NCBI RefSeq assembly: GCF_029227915.1
Contig: NC_079884.1
Coordinates: forward strand, 17,670,001 to 17,734,000
DNA from: Hydractinia symbiolongicarpus
Lineage: Eukaryota > Cnidaria > Hydrozoa > Anthoathecata > Hydractiniidae
DNA length: 64,000 nt
Direction: 5' to 3'
Shown: positions 44,194 to 56,332 of the stretch, piece by piece
How positions within the stretch are numbered: the first letter of the stretch is position 1
Layout: each line of letters begins with the position of its first letter
Made by a program: the position numbers and the translations under genes
Notes under the pieces: model-generated
The model's database searches: none
Told to the model about the DNA's origin: nothing
What the model saw: the letters and a program-made list of their open reading frames with translations, nothing else

Positions 44194-45095
44194 GTACAGT
44201 GTACTCATATAGTATTATAAGAGGCACAAAATAGAATTGGTCAAAAGTACATATTTTTTATCAGCATAACTTTTAGAAGCATATTCAGGCTCAGGTTGCT
44301 AAGCATATTCACCCGTCTTTGTGAATCCCTCTGATGCGTGTTTGTTCTTGTGTATTTTAATTAGACAGTCTTTTTTACATTAAGTATTTCGAAGGTCTTT
44401 CAAAGCTAAAATAGAACCATTCAAGTTTTTGATTTGTTTCTCCAATAAGCATTACCTAAGCATATTCCACGCCTAATTATGTTTTTCCGTAAGCATGCCC
44501 CACCCCAGGCAAATCTTAATATTCAATTGCTGATAAAAAACAAGTAAGTATTTTGCCTGTTATTCAATTTTTTTCAGGAAGACGTGTTTGCACGTTTTAG
44601 TAGGCAGTAATAAAATAATTCTAGTAGCATGGTGGCAGAAATAGAGAAGATTGAACTCAACTCAGTGCGCATTAATGCTCTATTAAAATTGCTATTATTT
44701 CGGCATCCCTTTGATATACATGCGCGATGTGCATTTCACTGGATTTTTTCAAAAAATAATTACGTAATCCTTGAGCAGGCCGTTTGTTTATATGTAGAAA
44801 AACATGATTTTTAGACAAGGCAAGACTATTCTAGAGTTGCCATAACTTTTAATTATCTTCGATATTTAAGAAATCAGCTTTTTAACCAGTTTTTTAACTT
44901 TCCATGGTAGTAGTAATTACGCGTCGCAGAGCGCAATTTGCGAATAAAATTTTTAAAAAGTAGTTTGAGCCAAACATTTTTCTCATGTAGTTAAAAGTTG
45001 TAAATTGGTTTAAAAGATATAATGAAAAGCCCTTGCAGGCTAAAAGTATCCAATATGGAATAAAACTATAAGTCAAAATGCAACAAAGAAAATCT
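44194..45095. other. BPHL intron 2, left end, no feature recognised
   Basis: AT-rich, with no long open frame of note. Confidence 0.6.
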
Positions 45096-45099
45096 TTAA
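45096..45099. repeat. TTAA target site (left) of Kolobok-type element
   Basis: TTAA directly outside the left inverted end, matched by TTAA at 49453-49456. The surrounding TTTAAA is palindromic, so a 6-bp duplication cannot be excluded. Confidence 0.75.
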
Positions 45100-45402
45100 A
45101 GCTTACGGCGTTCTTCAAAACAACTTTATTCCAGCCAATTCATAACATGTTTAGAATATAGAAAAACATTATTATTAAGCATAATTTGCATCATTACTCA
45201 CATTATGTGCTTAAGTTTTTTTTCTGTTTACATCACCTTCGCTGGTCGTGGCCGCCATTGCTGGATGAACTTCAGTATCGGATATATAACCCAGCTCTGA
45301 CGTCATTAGGTATCACTATAGAAGTAAACCCCCGTCGGAGTATATCTTGCGCGCTTATGATTTGTTGTATCAAAATAAATCTTGTTAGTTTCGAATAAGA
45401 AA

Positions 45403-48400
45403 ATGTCGTACTGCGCATTTCCAAAATGTAATAATAATAAAAAGAAAAATGAAAAAAAGAATTCTTTTTTTCATTTACCCACGGACAAGAATACGCGAGC
45501 GATATGGATAAGAATATTGAAATCCAAGAGAAAAGATGCTATACCAAAAGATCCTATCGTTTTTGATGAACATTTCGCTGAAGAATGTTTCGATCAACGT
45601 GCGGAACTCAAGCGAAAGTATATGCCACCAGGTTAGTTAGGTAGTTGGTAAGCTTATTGATATTTTTTACAAAAAAATACAATTGAGTTAATATTGATCG
45701 GAATATGCTCTTCTAGGAGAGAAGAGAATGAAGCAACGGAAACTAGTTCCCGGATCAGTTCCAAGTATCTTCAAGTGCATAAGTGAGCCTGCCAAAGTCG
45801 TAGAAAGACCGGGCGCAGCTAAGATGAATAGACGCAGGGTAAATATGTCTGAGGGTTCTAGTGTGGAAAGGTAATAAGTACACCCTGGATATACTCCATT
45901 AAAACTTATGAAAAATAATTTTATTCTTTTATAATACTTGTAGTTAGTTGAAGAAGTGGAATGTTCAACTTCCAGTGTCACGGAAGAAGAATTGTCGGAA
46001 CCCCTTGAACTAGTTCCAGTTGTGAAAGATCAACTGACACGAACAGTAGCAACGCAGACCGACTTTACTGTTTTGAAAAAAAATAAGTCTGTGTATGCAT
46101 GTTTGAAACAAAAGGTTCGTTATTCACTTTATTAACTTCCAGCGTTTTGTAAGTAGCCATACTGAAATAGATACATTTTTATTAGCGGAAACACATGAAA
46201 GTACAAGTGGATTGTGGACCAAAAAGTTGCTATTCTTGTAGTAAAATGTCTACATTGGTAATTTCGTCAACTGAAGAATACGACGATACCAGCGATAGCG
46301 GTAAGATTTAACGCTATATAAGTTTATATGTATGTATAACATTGTACGTTACATTTGCTTTGTGGACACTTTAGGTTCAGAGAACGATGGCGAGTATGAT
46401 ATATCAGACGCAGAAGACGATATTGATGAAGATGAAGAGCTGTCCGTAGATAAGCATCTGTAAGTGAAATCTACTGTATGGAAATGCTCATTGTAATAAT
46501 GTAAACTAAATGGTTTTCGTATCCGTATCCGTATATATATAGATGTCCGTATAGTAAGTCATATTCTTGTGTTGAAAAGTATGGGAAGTATTTATATCGC
46601 TACTAACTATTTCAGTTTAGTAAATTCAAAGGATCTTGTAGGCTTGACAAGCACCCCGTTACCCGCGACACATATCCCCGTGACTATGGAAGCGACAACA
46701 CGGTACGTATTCTTTTCTGTTTCTAAAATATTTTCACTGTTTCCAATGAGTGCACGCTCTTATATCTTCTAACAAGGTTGGACGATACTATGAATTCAAG
46801 CTACAATGACGAGTGGTTGGAGAAGGAAGCTAAGCGTATGCAAGCCAATGATCCAGATTATACTCCTACAGAAGAACTTGGCCCACTCAAATTAGTTCTT
46901 CCAACACGTTGCCCATTGGATCAACAAGTTTATCTTGTATTTGAAGACAACCTGGAGAAGCTTTTCAAATATTGTATGAAATGTGGCAGTCCGGTCTCTA
47001 TTATTGACAAAAGGTCGTTTCAGGGAACGAAAGTGACATTTTTCATGACTTGTTTATCCAGATGCGAAACGAGATGGGATTCTCAACCAAAGTGTAGCGG
47101 TACAAGAGGTATGCATAAAGATATATTCTGAAATGTTGAAATGTGCGTTTCACTGTTCACTGTTATATATACGCGTCCTGATTTTAATAGGTGTTGGAAA
47201 TTTATTGATAACGGCTGCTGGAGAGATGTCTGGAATTTCATACCCAAAACTGAAAAGATTTGCATACCTACTAAACATGCCATTCATCGAAAAAACAACT
47301 TATTTCAGACTTTGAGGTACTGTTTGTTGCTACTGCTTAGTGGTATATAAATTCTTTATTGATTATTCACCACAGCTGTTCATTTAGGCAATTACATCTT
47401 TCCCGAAATACAAGAAGCGTGGTCACGTCAACAGGCAGAGTTACTCGAAGAGATAAAAGAAAAGGAACCGCTAGAACTTGCAATGTATGGACAATGTGAC
47501 AGTCCAGGACACAACGCAACTTACTGCACCGTTTCTGCTATGGACATTCGTACAAATAAAATTGTTGATTACAGCGTCATTGATGTTAAGTCAGTAAAAA
47601 ATTCACAAGGTATTTTTTAAAGTTCGTTTGTCGCGTCGAATCAACTTGATTTGTACATAGTGTGGCAGCTGGATGGCAATAAGGTACACGCTAATAATTA
47701 TCTATTTTCAGGTATGGAGAAAGCAGGATTTATAGAGACAGTTGACAATTTGCTAGATAACCATGATATGAATATCGATCTTATTTCAACTGACAGACAT
47801 GTCATGATACGTAAACTGATGGCTACCAACACAAAATATAAACATATCAAACATCAATTTGATCCCTGGCATATTGCTAAAGGCATTTTGAAAAAGCTTG
47901 TTAAATTCTCTAAAAAGAAAGGTTTGTATTGCTTTAAATTTCAAAAATCGTTGCTTTGGAAGAGAATATAACTCTCATTTTCAACATTAGGTTATGAGAT
48001 ACTTGGTCATTGGGCGCCATCAATAGTGAACCACTTGTATTGGAGCATTTCCACTTGTAACGGAAACGGGGCAGAATTGGTAGAACGGTTTCTATCAGTT
48101 GTACACCACGTATGCAATAAACACACCTTCCCCGGAGTATATTACAAGAAATGTGAACATGCTCCATACACCCCTGAGAAATCGAAAGAACGTAATTGGA
48201 TCAAGCCGGGAAGTGGTGCTCACGATGTCCTGTTGAAAGCTGTAAAGCAGGCGCAATTAGTAAAAGATTTGCATAAGCTAAATAAAAAAGTTTCGACGGC
48301 AGACCTCGAAGTTTTTCATTCGCTTAAAATTAGGTACCTTTCTAAAAGCATATTTTTTGAGAAGGACAAAATGTTAGCAGGAACGGCTCTAGCTATTCTG

Positions 48401-48583
48401 GACCATAACAATAACGTCGGAAGAAGTCAAGCAAACTACAAAAAAAAAAAATTCAGAAGGAAAGTACCTTCCGCGACATCTAATTCGTTGGTCAAAGGCT
48501 ACCAAACGATTCACTGCCTTAAAGATCATGGTTCCAAAGAGTTACCGTTTCATGCGAGATATTTCAAAAGCTTCCTATTATAG
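45403..48583 (+). CDS. THAP-domain Kolobok-type transposase gene, 11 exons, one in-frame TGA
   Basis: Exons read by eye: 45403-45631, 45717-45838, 45944-46114, 46186-46300, 46375-46459, 46616-46702, 46777-47108, 47191-47316, 47376-47609, 47712-47921, 47991-48583. All introns are short GT-AG and all phases agree; the total is 2,304 bases (768 codons). The N-terminus is a THAP zinc finger (CAFPKC, then HFAEECF, then LVPGSVPSIF in exon 2). Its third zinc ligand, normally Cys in the Cys-x-x-His pair, is Phe (VFDEHF). Acidic linkers follow. The body carries CMKCG, GNLLITAAGEMSG, CDSPGHNATYC, LISTDRH and FDPWHIAK, with Asp residues that fit an RNase H-like core. A TGA at 47313-47315 ends exon 8 one codon before its donor; elsewhere the frame is open. 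Likely a recently silenced transposase. Confidence 0.8.
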
Positions 48584-49435
48584 GGCGGTTGACTGTGAAA
48601 AAAGAAGCACATCAGAAGCTAGTAGTCGAAAAGACTGGGATTTATTTCACCAACTGAAAAGCCCGATCGTAACATAACAATTGAAAACTCCACCAAATAT
48701 TCTAGACTTAAATGAATGTTATTATGTACAACTTATTTACTGCAACAATCAGTACAAATTTTCTTCTCTGATCACCCATGCCATGTCGAATTCATTCACC
48801 GCGTCTCCCTCTCCATTTCTATAACCAACGTAGATCTTGTCCACGACGCAACTCGGTATTACGCGCCTAAAACCATTTCCTATTCGGATATGTACCCACA
48901 ATGTGAATTGTCGATAGCTTTCATATCTGTATGATCTATAAAAGTTAATTATATATATATTATATATATATATATTACAACGTAACAGCTTTCCCACCTT
49001 GACTCAGAATCACTTCCAGGCTTTGTGTACCTTTTAATAGGTTCATATTGAAAGCCTACAACTTTGTCGTTGTTCATTATATAAGTTATGCAACTACGCA
49101 CACGTGAATGAAAAAGATCATCATGCATTTTGAACATGCTCTGTATAAAACAATCCAGGGGGTAAAGGAAAGCGTATGTACGATTTTTTAAGAACATGTG
49201 TCGGGTCTGGAAAATATATGCGACCTAATGACGTCAAAAAGACCCCCAACAATGTTTTGAAATGTTTTGAAGTTTAAATCGGAAAACAACATGGCGGAAG
49301 CGAAACAGCTTCTTCCTGAGATGTTTTTCAAAACTTTGGAGAATAATATCTCGTCATAAAGCTGGAATAAATATGAAGTGATGTTATTTTTGTAACTACT
49401 GCAGTACTTGGAGTTGATTTTGATATACTTGTTTC
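48584..49435. other. 3' part of the Kolobok-type element, non-coding
   Basis: Contains a short TA run (48949-48974) and the TGACGTCATTAGGT inverted word at 49223-49236. No gene seen. Confidence 0.6.
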
Positions 49436-49452
49436 GAAGAACGCCGTAAGCT

Positions 49453-49456
49453 TTAA
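49453..49456. repeat. TTAA target site (right) of Kolobok-type element
   Basis: Partner of 45096-45099. Confidence 0.75.
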
Positions 49457-49529
49457 ACGCTTTAACAATCGCGCTCAACGCTTTAACAATAAAGTGAACG
49501 TAAAAGTTTTTAATACAACATGGCAATTA

Positions 49530-49586
49530 TTAGGGTTAGGGTTAGGGTTAGGGTTAGGGTTAGGGTTAGGGTTAGGGTTAGGGTTA
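49530..49586. repeat. Interstitial telomeric repeat, nine TTAGGG units
   Basis: Nine perfect TTAGGG units (49530-49583) plus TTA, with unique sequence on both sides. TTAGGG is the telomere repeat of cnidarians and most animals. It begins 74 bp right of the Kolobok-type element's TTAA. Confidence 0.97.
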
Positions 49587-50127
49587 ATTTTGAATACTTT
49601 ACATAAATTAAAAAACCACGGGAGACGGAACTTAATTATACGGAAAAATAAACAAACAGGACAGCTTCAAATGTAAATTCGCTTTTGAAACAGCCATATT
49701 TGTTTACAAATGAGCCGTGGTTTCTTAATTATGCAAAAATTATGCAAAAATATAAGCTATATTTTTAAAACACATAAAAATGTCGGAGCACTTGGATTCG
49801 GTTCCGTGTTGTTTCTTTGATCACCGGAGCAGTTGGAGCAGTTGGAGCATACAGATTTGAATCTCAGGTATGAAAGAAATAGCCCCTTAGGTGTCACAGG
49901 TATCCACATACAAAAAACTGTTCACCAAAGTTATTTACTATCAACGTTAACTTAAACTTTAAACGATTTACGCAGCATAACTCAGGGTTTGCCTTGCTTC
50001 CGGAGGGAGGCAAATAAATTCAGATGCAAGTACCACAAAAGACTGAAAAAAATTAAAAATTTCTGAAAATAATGGGATTTGTGGTACTTGTAGCCAGATA
50101 TTTTGTTGAAAAAAATGGACCCTCAAT
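49587..50127. other. No gene recognised
   Basis: Non-coding stretch between the telomeric repeat and the RT element. Confidence 0.5.
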
Positions 50128-53100
50128 ATGGAGGAAACAAACGTCGTTTCTGCTTCACAGGGAGATCAAAAATGTAACAAATGTGGACGAACATTCAAAA
50201 TGCTAAGAGCTAAACATTCATCTTCGTGCATGCAAGGTGAATAGTCATTTGCCTATACCGAACTGGCCAAAGACAACAGCAAATAATGACAAATTCGGAA
50301 GTAAAGTTGTTCAGGCTTATGATCAAATTGTGTTTTGGAAAAAGAATTTCTTTGAATTACCTAAGCGCAGTCACGGTAAATAATTTATACGAGAAATGAC
50401 CAGATTAGTTTCGTCTTGGTCTTCAAAGTCTTCCGACAGAGATATTTGTTTAAAGGCATTGATGGTAATGCCATCTTTATTGCTATTACGCACTTCTTAA
50501 AACGCTAAAACAGCTGAGAACAAACAACCTTGCGAGAAGACTAGCCCTTGGGAAAGAACGCAAAATTGAAGAATTGTTGCGTGAAGGTATGACAATTCAA
50601 TCCCGCAGAAATTCGTTTTACAAAGACCAAAATAAAGAAGAATTGTCTCGCAAGTTTAGTGGCTTGATGACGGAAGGGAAGCTAAATGTAGCTATTGGAC
50701 TTTTGGATGAGAATTCATGTTTTGCTCTGTTGAGATCTGGTTTAATATGTTTAAGAGGTTCGAGAAGTTTATATAAAAAGTTCGATGTAGGAGATGATAT
50801 TGTGGTTGATCATGAAGTTGAACTGTTAAATCGTTAGCTAGGAATATGTTGTGTTATGTAGTAAATTAGTCCCTTGTAATCATATAATGTTCTAGTTATT
50901 GTTGTAAAATTGAAAACAAAAAAAAATATTTTTCCGTTAGATGAGGATACAATGCAATGCCTTCTTCGAAAACATCCTAGTGCGCAACCGAAATATGACG
51001 CCATGCTATTGCAAGATCCCATTAAAGATATAAACAATGTTATCTATGACGATAATAATGCTGAATTGATAAGAAAGTGTGCGCTTAGCACAAAAGGTGC
51101 TTCAGGACCATCAGGTATGGGTGCCTATTTTTGGAGGAAAATCATCGGAGGGAATGTTTTTGGCTCTGTTGCTGATGATTTGTGTCATGCCATAGCTTTA
51201 ATGACGAGACAGTTATGTACAGATATTGTTGGAGGATACGGACTCATTCACCAAATGTGTCCTGTCGCCTCATTCCATTGGACAAACGTCCTGGTTTACG
51301 CCCTATCGGAATTGGAAAAGTATTACGAAAGATAATGGGAAAATTAGTCATGGTTATACTAAAGCGTGATGTAATAGAATCTGCTGGATATGAGCAACTT
51401 TGCGCTGGAATTGAAGCTGGGTGCGAGGTCGCAATACATGTAGTCAGAGAAATGTTTTCTCATGACGATACGCATGGATTCATACAAGTTGATGCCAGCA
51501 ATGCTTTTAACAATATTAACAGAAGTGTTCTTTTACACAATACTAAGATCACTTACCCCGAAATATCAACCTACATGGAAAATTTTTATCATCTTCCAGC
51601 TAGATTATTTGTGCTTGGCAGACAAGAGATAGCATCGGAGGAGGGAACTACACAGGGTGACCCAATAGCAATGAGCATGTATGCGTTGGGATTAACACCA
51701 CTCTTAAGTTCGGTAATGTCAAGCTTTGATTCACACCAAATTAAACAAATTGCATTCGCTGATGATTTGACCAGTATGGGGAAATTGGAACACCTGAAAA
51801 CCTGGTGGGATCTCATAAAGAAATATGGTCATTACATTGGTTATGAGGTTAATGACCAAAAGTCTATGTTAATTGTAAAAGATGAATACTTTAATAAAGC
51901 AAAGGAACTTTTTTCAGATTCTGAGATCTTTATGATCTCAGATGGCAATCGTCACCTTGGAGCAGTGATTGGGAATCATGATTGTACTCTGAAAAATATA
52001 CCAACGACAAAGTAAATTCGTGGGTTAAGTAGTTGGACAGTTTAATTGCTGTTGCAAGAACCCAACCACATGCAGCATATAGTGCATTTATGCATTGTTT
52101 AAGACACAGATATGTTTTTGTCATGAGGACTGTTCCGAACATCTCAATACTTGTAAAGAAATTTAAGAGAAAAATTGACGAGTTTATTCGTGTTATTTTA
52201 AACGATTATCAATTTAATGATAGTGAAAGATTGCTGTACTCCCTGCCAGCCAGATATGATGGCTTAGGTGTTATACCTCTCAAATGGCGGATCATGGTAT
52301 GAACGTTCTTTGGCGATAACCAGTCACACAAAAGAATGTATGCTTCAAAATATTGCTGTTTATGATCACCGAGCTGAACATGTTGTAGCTGCATTAAAGA
52401 CACGGATAAAAAGAGAAAAGAATGAAAATTATCAACATCAGTTAAATGAAATCAAAGAACAAATTACCGACCTCGAAAAAAATAAAGGCCTTGAAGCCAG
52501 CTTGAAGAATGGGTCATCGATTTGGTTAACTGCTATTCCACTGAAAGAACATGGCTTCGTACTTGACAAACAATCTTTCTGGGATGCTTCACGTCTCCGG
52601 TATGCGATCACACTTGAACGATTACAACGACATGTGGCTGTTCCGCCCCGTTCGATGTCCAACACGCTCTTTCCTGTCCACAAGGCGGATTTATAATCAA
52701 CAGACACAACGAGCTTCGAATTTGCTCAGCGGAAATAGTAAAAGAGGTATGCCAGGAAGTTATTGTGGAACCGCTTCTACAGCCTTTGACAAGTGAGATG
52801 TTTAAGCTGAGGACTGCAATAATGACCAACGAAGCAAGAACTGATGTTGCAGTTTTTGGGTAAAAGGACAAATGGTGTATGCAGATGTAAGGGTTTTTAA
52901 CCCATTAGCCAAATGTCACAAGAATCTGACACTTCAAGTTGCTCATAAAAAAATAAAAACGAAAAAAAACAATCATATAATGAACGAATTATTCATGTTG
53001 ATCACGGTTCGTTTACACCGTTAGTATTTTCATGTTTCAGAGGTATGCCGAGGGAATGCAGTCGTTTTTACTCGCATGCCGCGGATTTAATTGCCGAAAA

Positions 53101-53215
53101 ACGCAAGCTTTCGAAATCAATTGTTAGTGCTTGGATAAAGACCCGATTGAATTTTTCGTTAATTCGTTCCATGTTGTTGTGTGTCAGAGGGACACGATTG
53201 ATGTATGAAAAGACA
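50128..53215 (+). pseudogene. Zinc-finger reverse-transcriptase element (non-LTR-like), frame-broken
   Basis: ATG at 50128 starts MEETNVVSASQGDQKCNKCG, a C2H2-type finger. Open pieces in changing frames follow: 50574-50837 (GMTIQSRRNSFY, GLMTEGKLNVAIGLL), 50910-51320 (TMQCLLRKHP, KGASGPSGMGAYFW), 51250-52015 (RT core) and 52033-52696 (RTQPHAAYSAFMHCLRHRYV). RT motifs are RPIGIGKVLRK, VDASNAFNNINR (catalytic Asp), EEGTTQGDPIAMSMYAL and IAFADDLT (catalytic Asp pair). A C-terminal piece (TNEARTDVAVFG, then GQMVYADVRVFNPLAK, 52830-52910) resembles a PD-(D/E)XK nuclease. No LTRs seen. I cannot name the clade; the restriction-like nuclease suggests an early non-LTR group. Confidence 0.8.
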
Positions 53216-53363
53216 CATAATTAAACCAAGATATTGAACTTGCCGTGCAAGAAAGCAGAATTCGACGCCGTTAGTTGTGTAGTGTCAATCTTTATATTAT
53301 GTGTTTATAATTGTTTATAGTTGTTAAAAAAAAAATCAATATGACTAAAAGACCACTATTATT

Positions 53364-54910
53364 ATGATCCATCGAATAAAGTCTTCAATTAGATCAAGAG
53401 ATTTTAATGTTTCATCTTTGCTTTTTTTTTACCACAAACGTTTTTGTTCTAGTATAACGGCGGCGAGGATAGACGTGCGTGTTGTAATGCTGATATTTTG
53501 TATTTTGTGTTGTGAAAATTTTGAAAGCTGTCCTGGAACATACAGAAATGGGATTTCAAGTTTCTGTGAACAACGTGGCTTAAAAATAGTGCATCAAAAT
53601 ATTTGTGGTTTGTAATCGAACTTCAATTTGTTGTGTGATTTGGTTGCTAGTAATGACTTTGATATTATTACCCTGTCAGAAACTCAATTAGTAAACTTTG
53701 GATACAACGACAATAACAGTCTTCATGAGATACCAAACTATACGTTTATAAAGAGAAATCGTGTTCATGGGAAAGGTGGGGGAGTAGCTGTTTACATCAA
53801 GAAAAATTTAAGATGGAAACCTCGACAAGATTTAAAAACAGAATTTGTCAAAAGTATTTGTTTACAAATTTTTGAGAAAAATGCGAAAAGCTTTCTTATA
53901 ACAAGGTTCTATCATCCACCCTCAGGGTCAAATTATCTGAAACCTTTAATAAATCGTTAAATGATCTCTTAGGAACGATTAAATCAACTTCTTTATAATC
54001 AATCCTCTTGGGAGATGCTAATGTCAACTATGCGAAGAAATTGGAATACAATCAAATTGTACCGACCCGCATAACAAAAGAAACGTCAAAGAAAGAAACC
54101 TAAGGTTGACATAATTGCCACCACGCGTTCCGAGGTGATAAAAGAGACTAAAGTGTTTTCAACACCATAAAATCTTACCATAAAATGATCGGTTGTATTC
54201 GCAAACGTAGCCACATGAGAGTTCTAGCAAAAACTATTCGTCTTCGAGATTACTCAAAGTATAACCCTATTGATATAAATAATGAACTTCGACTGAAAGA
54301 TTGATCTTGTGTTTAAAATTTAAGTGATGTGAATGAAGCTGTAAAGAATCTCAATAGCACCTTAAATGAGACATTTAATAAACATGCACCATTCATTGAC
54401 AAGCAAGTTAATAAAGGAAGGCCTTGGCTCGACAAAGATAAGAAAGCTGCACTCAACAACGTGACAAAGCACTACGTAAAGCAGGCCGTTCGAACAAAGA
54501 AAATGACTGGAAAATTTGTGACACTCCGTAACCATTATAACAATTTGCTGAAAAATGCAAAAAGCAGATTCAATAAAAATGACACAGTCAGTCATGGTCA
54601 ACTGCTTGCCAAATTACCATCGTGCGGTATCCGGGCCAAGAACTCACCTATGTATTCCAACGCACTCAACTTGTTAAAATCGAAGGAAACCGATCAAGTG
54701 AGTCAATATTCAACGGTATCCCCCAAGGCTCGATGTTGGGTCCCTTACTATTCATTTTATTTTTTAATGACAATCGTCATGTATGCTGATGATGGAGTAA
54801 TATACTACGCCGACAAAAACGCCAAGGAAATTAAAAGCTACCTGGACGAGGATATTGAAAAGATCGAACAATATCTAGAGGCAAATGAACTTGTTATATA
54901 TATACTGAAA
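53364..54910 (+). pseudogene. CR1/L2-type LINE relic with internal deletion
   Basis: The plus strand reads CCENFESCPGT, then RGLKIVHQNICGL and DIITLSETQL, RVHGKGGGVAVYIKK and RFYHPPSGSN, the start of an AP-type endonuclease. A middle block follows (KTIRLRDYSKYNPIDIN, RPWLDKDKKAALNNVTKHYV). Then a shortened RT survives as QGSMLGPLLF in one frame and YADDGVIYYADKNAKE in the next. The first RT motifs and part of the endonuclease are gone, and several stops break the frame. No intact protein could be made. Confidence 0.85.
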
Positions 54911-54981
54911 CTTTATATAAATTATATAATTATTTTTTATAATTTATATCTATATTGCATATCTATATAATGCCCGTATAC

Positions 54982-54982
<1 letters not shown>

Positions 54983-55079
<97 letters not shown>
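54983..55079. repeat. (TCTG)n microsatellite
   Basis: About 24 near-perfect tetranucleotide units. The frame reading through it is an artefact. Confidence 0.97.
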
Positions 55080-55081
55080 TC

Positions 55082-55570
55082 TAAATGCAAGGTCTTTGAG
55101 AAAACATACCAATTACCTAGAGAAACACCTAACTCTAAATGTATAGAACATTATCTTTTTAACTGAAACACAAATCACCACATTCGATCCAACAGACATT
55201 ATAAGGAGTAGATTTGTAAAACATAACCTGCAGTTCTGTCAAATTTTGTAGTCTTGCAATGCTAACAGATAATTCTGTAGAGTGAACTGATACTTTACAA
55301 TCAGATTGGTCACATTTAGCATCCATCAAGGTTCCACTTCTTGATATATCATTTCTATTCTAGCCAGCCATGTAGCCCTCTTGGTAATTTCAACAGGAAC
55401 TTACTTTTTAATAACTTACAAAATTTTACAAATATTATAACTGAAAATGGGTATAGCCAGATTATAACGGACCCAACGCACACCATGTTCATGTAACTCC
55501 ATATATTAATAAATTTTGTATGCATTTATTGAGTGATTGCATTTTTCTGATCATGATACAATAATTATAG
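55082..55570 (+). pseudogene. Second LINE endonuclease fragment
   Basis: Reads LNARSLRKHTNYLEKHLTLN and then IIFLTETQITTFDPTDI, the start of an AP endonuclease domain. The later words IITDPTHT and FSDHDTII lie in other frames at about 55460-55565. It differs from the preceding LINE and is a separate, 3'-truncated relic. Confidence 0.7.
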
Positions 55571-55869
55571 GGTTGAACTGATGTAAAATTAATATTTTCT
55601 TTTGTTTTAGTTGAAAATACAGTCTACATCCGAAAGTATTTGAATATATGTTGTTTCAAAATATATTGCAATAAGCATAAGCTTTTTAGTAATTTATAAA
55701 CTGAGAAATTATCCAATATTTTCTTATTAGATGGATTATCAACAAACCCAAAATGTTGTCAAATGTTGGACGTATATCGTATGAGACCAATCGTATCTTA
55801 GGGATAATATTAGAGATGACATTTTAATAAAAGATTTTACCCAAAATAAAAAAAATTGATGATCGATGA

Positions 55870-56018
55870 TATTACCCAGCGGACATAGGACGTTATAATA
55901 ACGTCATATTATGGTTACATTTTGGTCGTGACTTCCTGTGATCAAAATACGACATTACAGGACGTCGCCGAGTATGACGTTAATTTATGGACGCTTTTAT
56001 AACGTTATAATGACGTCA
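55870..56018. repeat. ACGTTATAAT/GACGTC-rich palindromic repeat
   Basis: AACGTTATAA, ATAACGTC, GGACGTC, TATGACGTTA and AATGACGTC recur within 150 bp, starting from CAGCGGACATAGGACGT. Similar ACGT-dense repeats are frequent in marine invertebrate genomes (general knowledge). No coding signal. Confidence 0.5.
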
Positions 56019-56019
56019 G

Positions 56020-56332
<313 letters not shown>

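Larger units (their letters stand above)
45100..49452 (+). mobile_element. Kolobok-type DNA transposon, 4.35 kb
   Basis: The two ends are inverted: AGCTTACGGCGTTCTTC at 45100-45116 and its complement at 49436-49452, with similarity continuing about 8 bp inward. A second inverted pair, TGACGTCATTAGGT, sits at matching depth (45298-45311 and 49223-49236), so the ends are long and imperfect. TTAA flanks both sides. Inside is an 11-exon gene for a THAP-domain transposase-like protein. A TTAA site plus a THAP transposase is the hallmark of the Kolobok superfamily. The element sits in BPHL intron 2 in the same orientation as BPHL. Confidence 0.85.

Noticed and set aside
47661-47683. Extra 23-base micro-exon in the THAP transposase gene
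   Set aside because: It has AG and GT borders, but using it would throw the next exon out of frame; skipping it keeps the phase.
49530-49586. Chromosome end
   Set aside because: TTAGGG units are few and flanked by ordinary sequence, inside an intron of BPHL.
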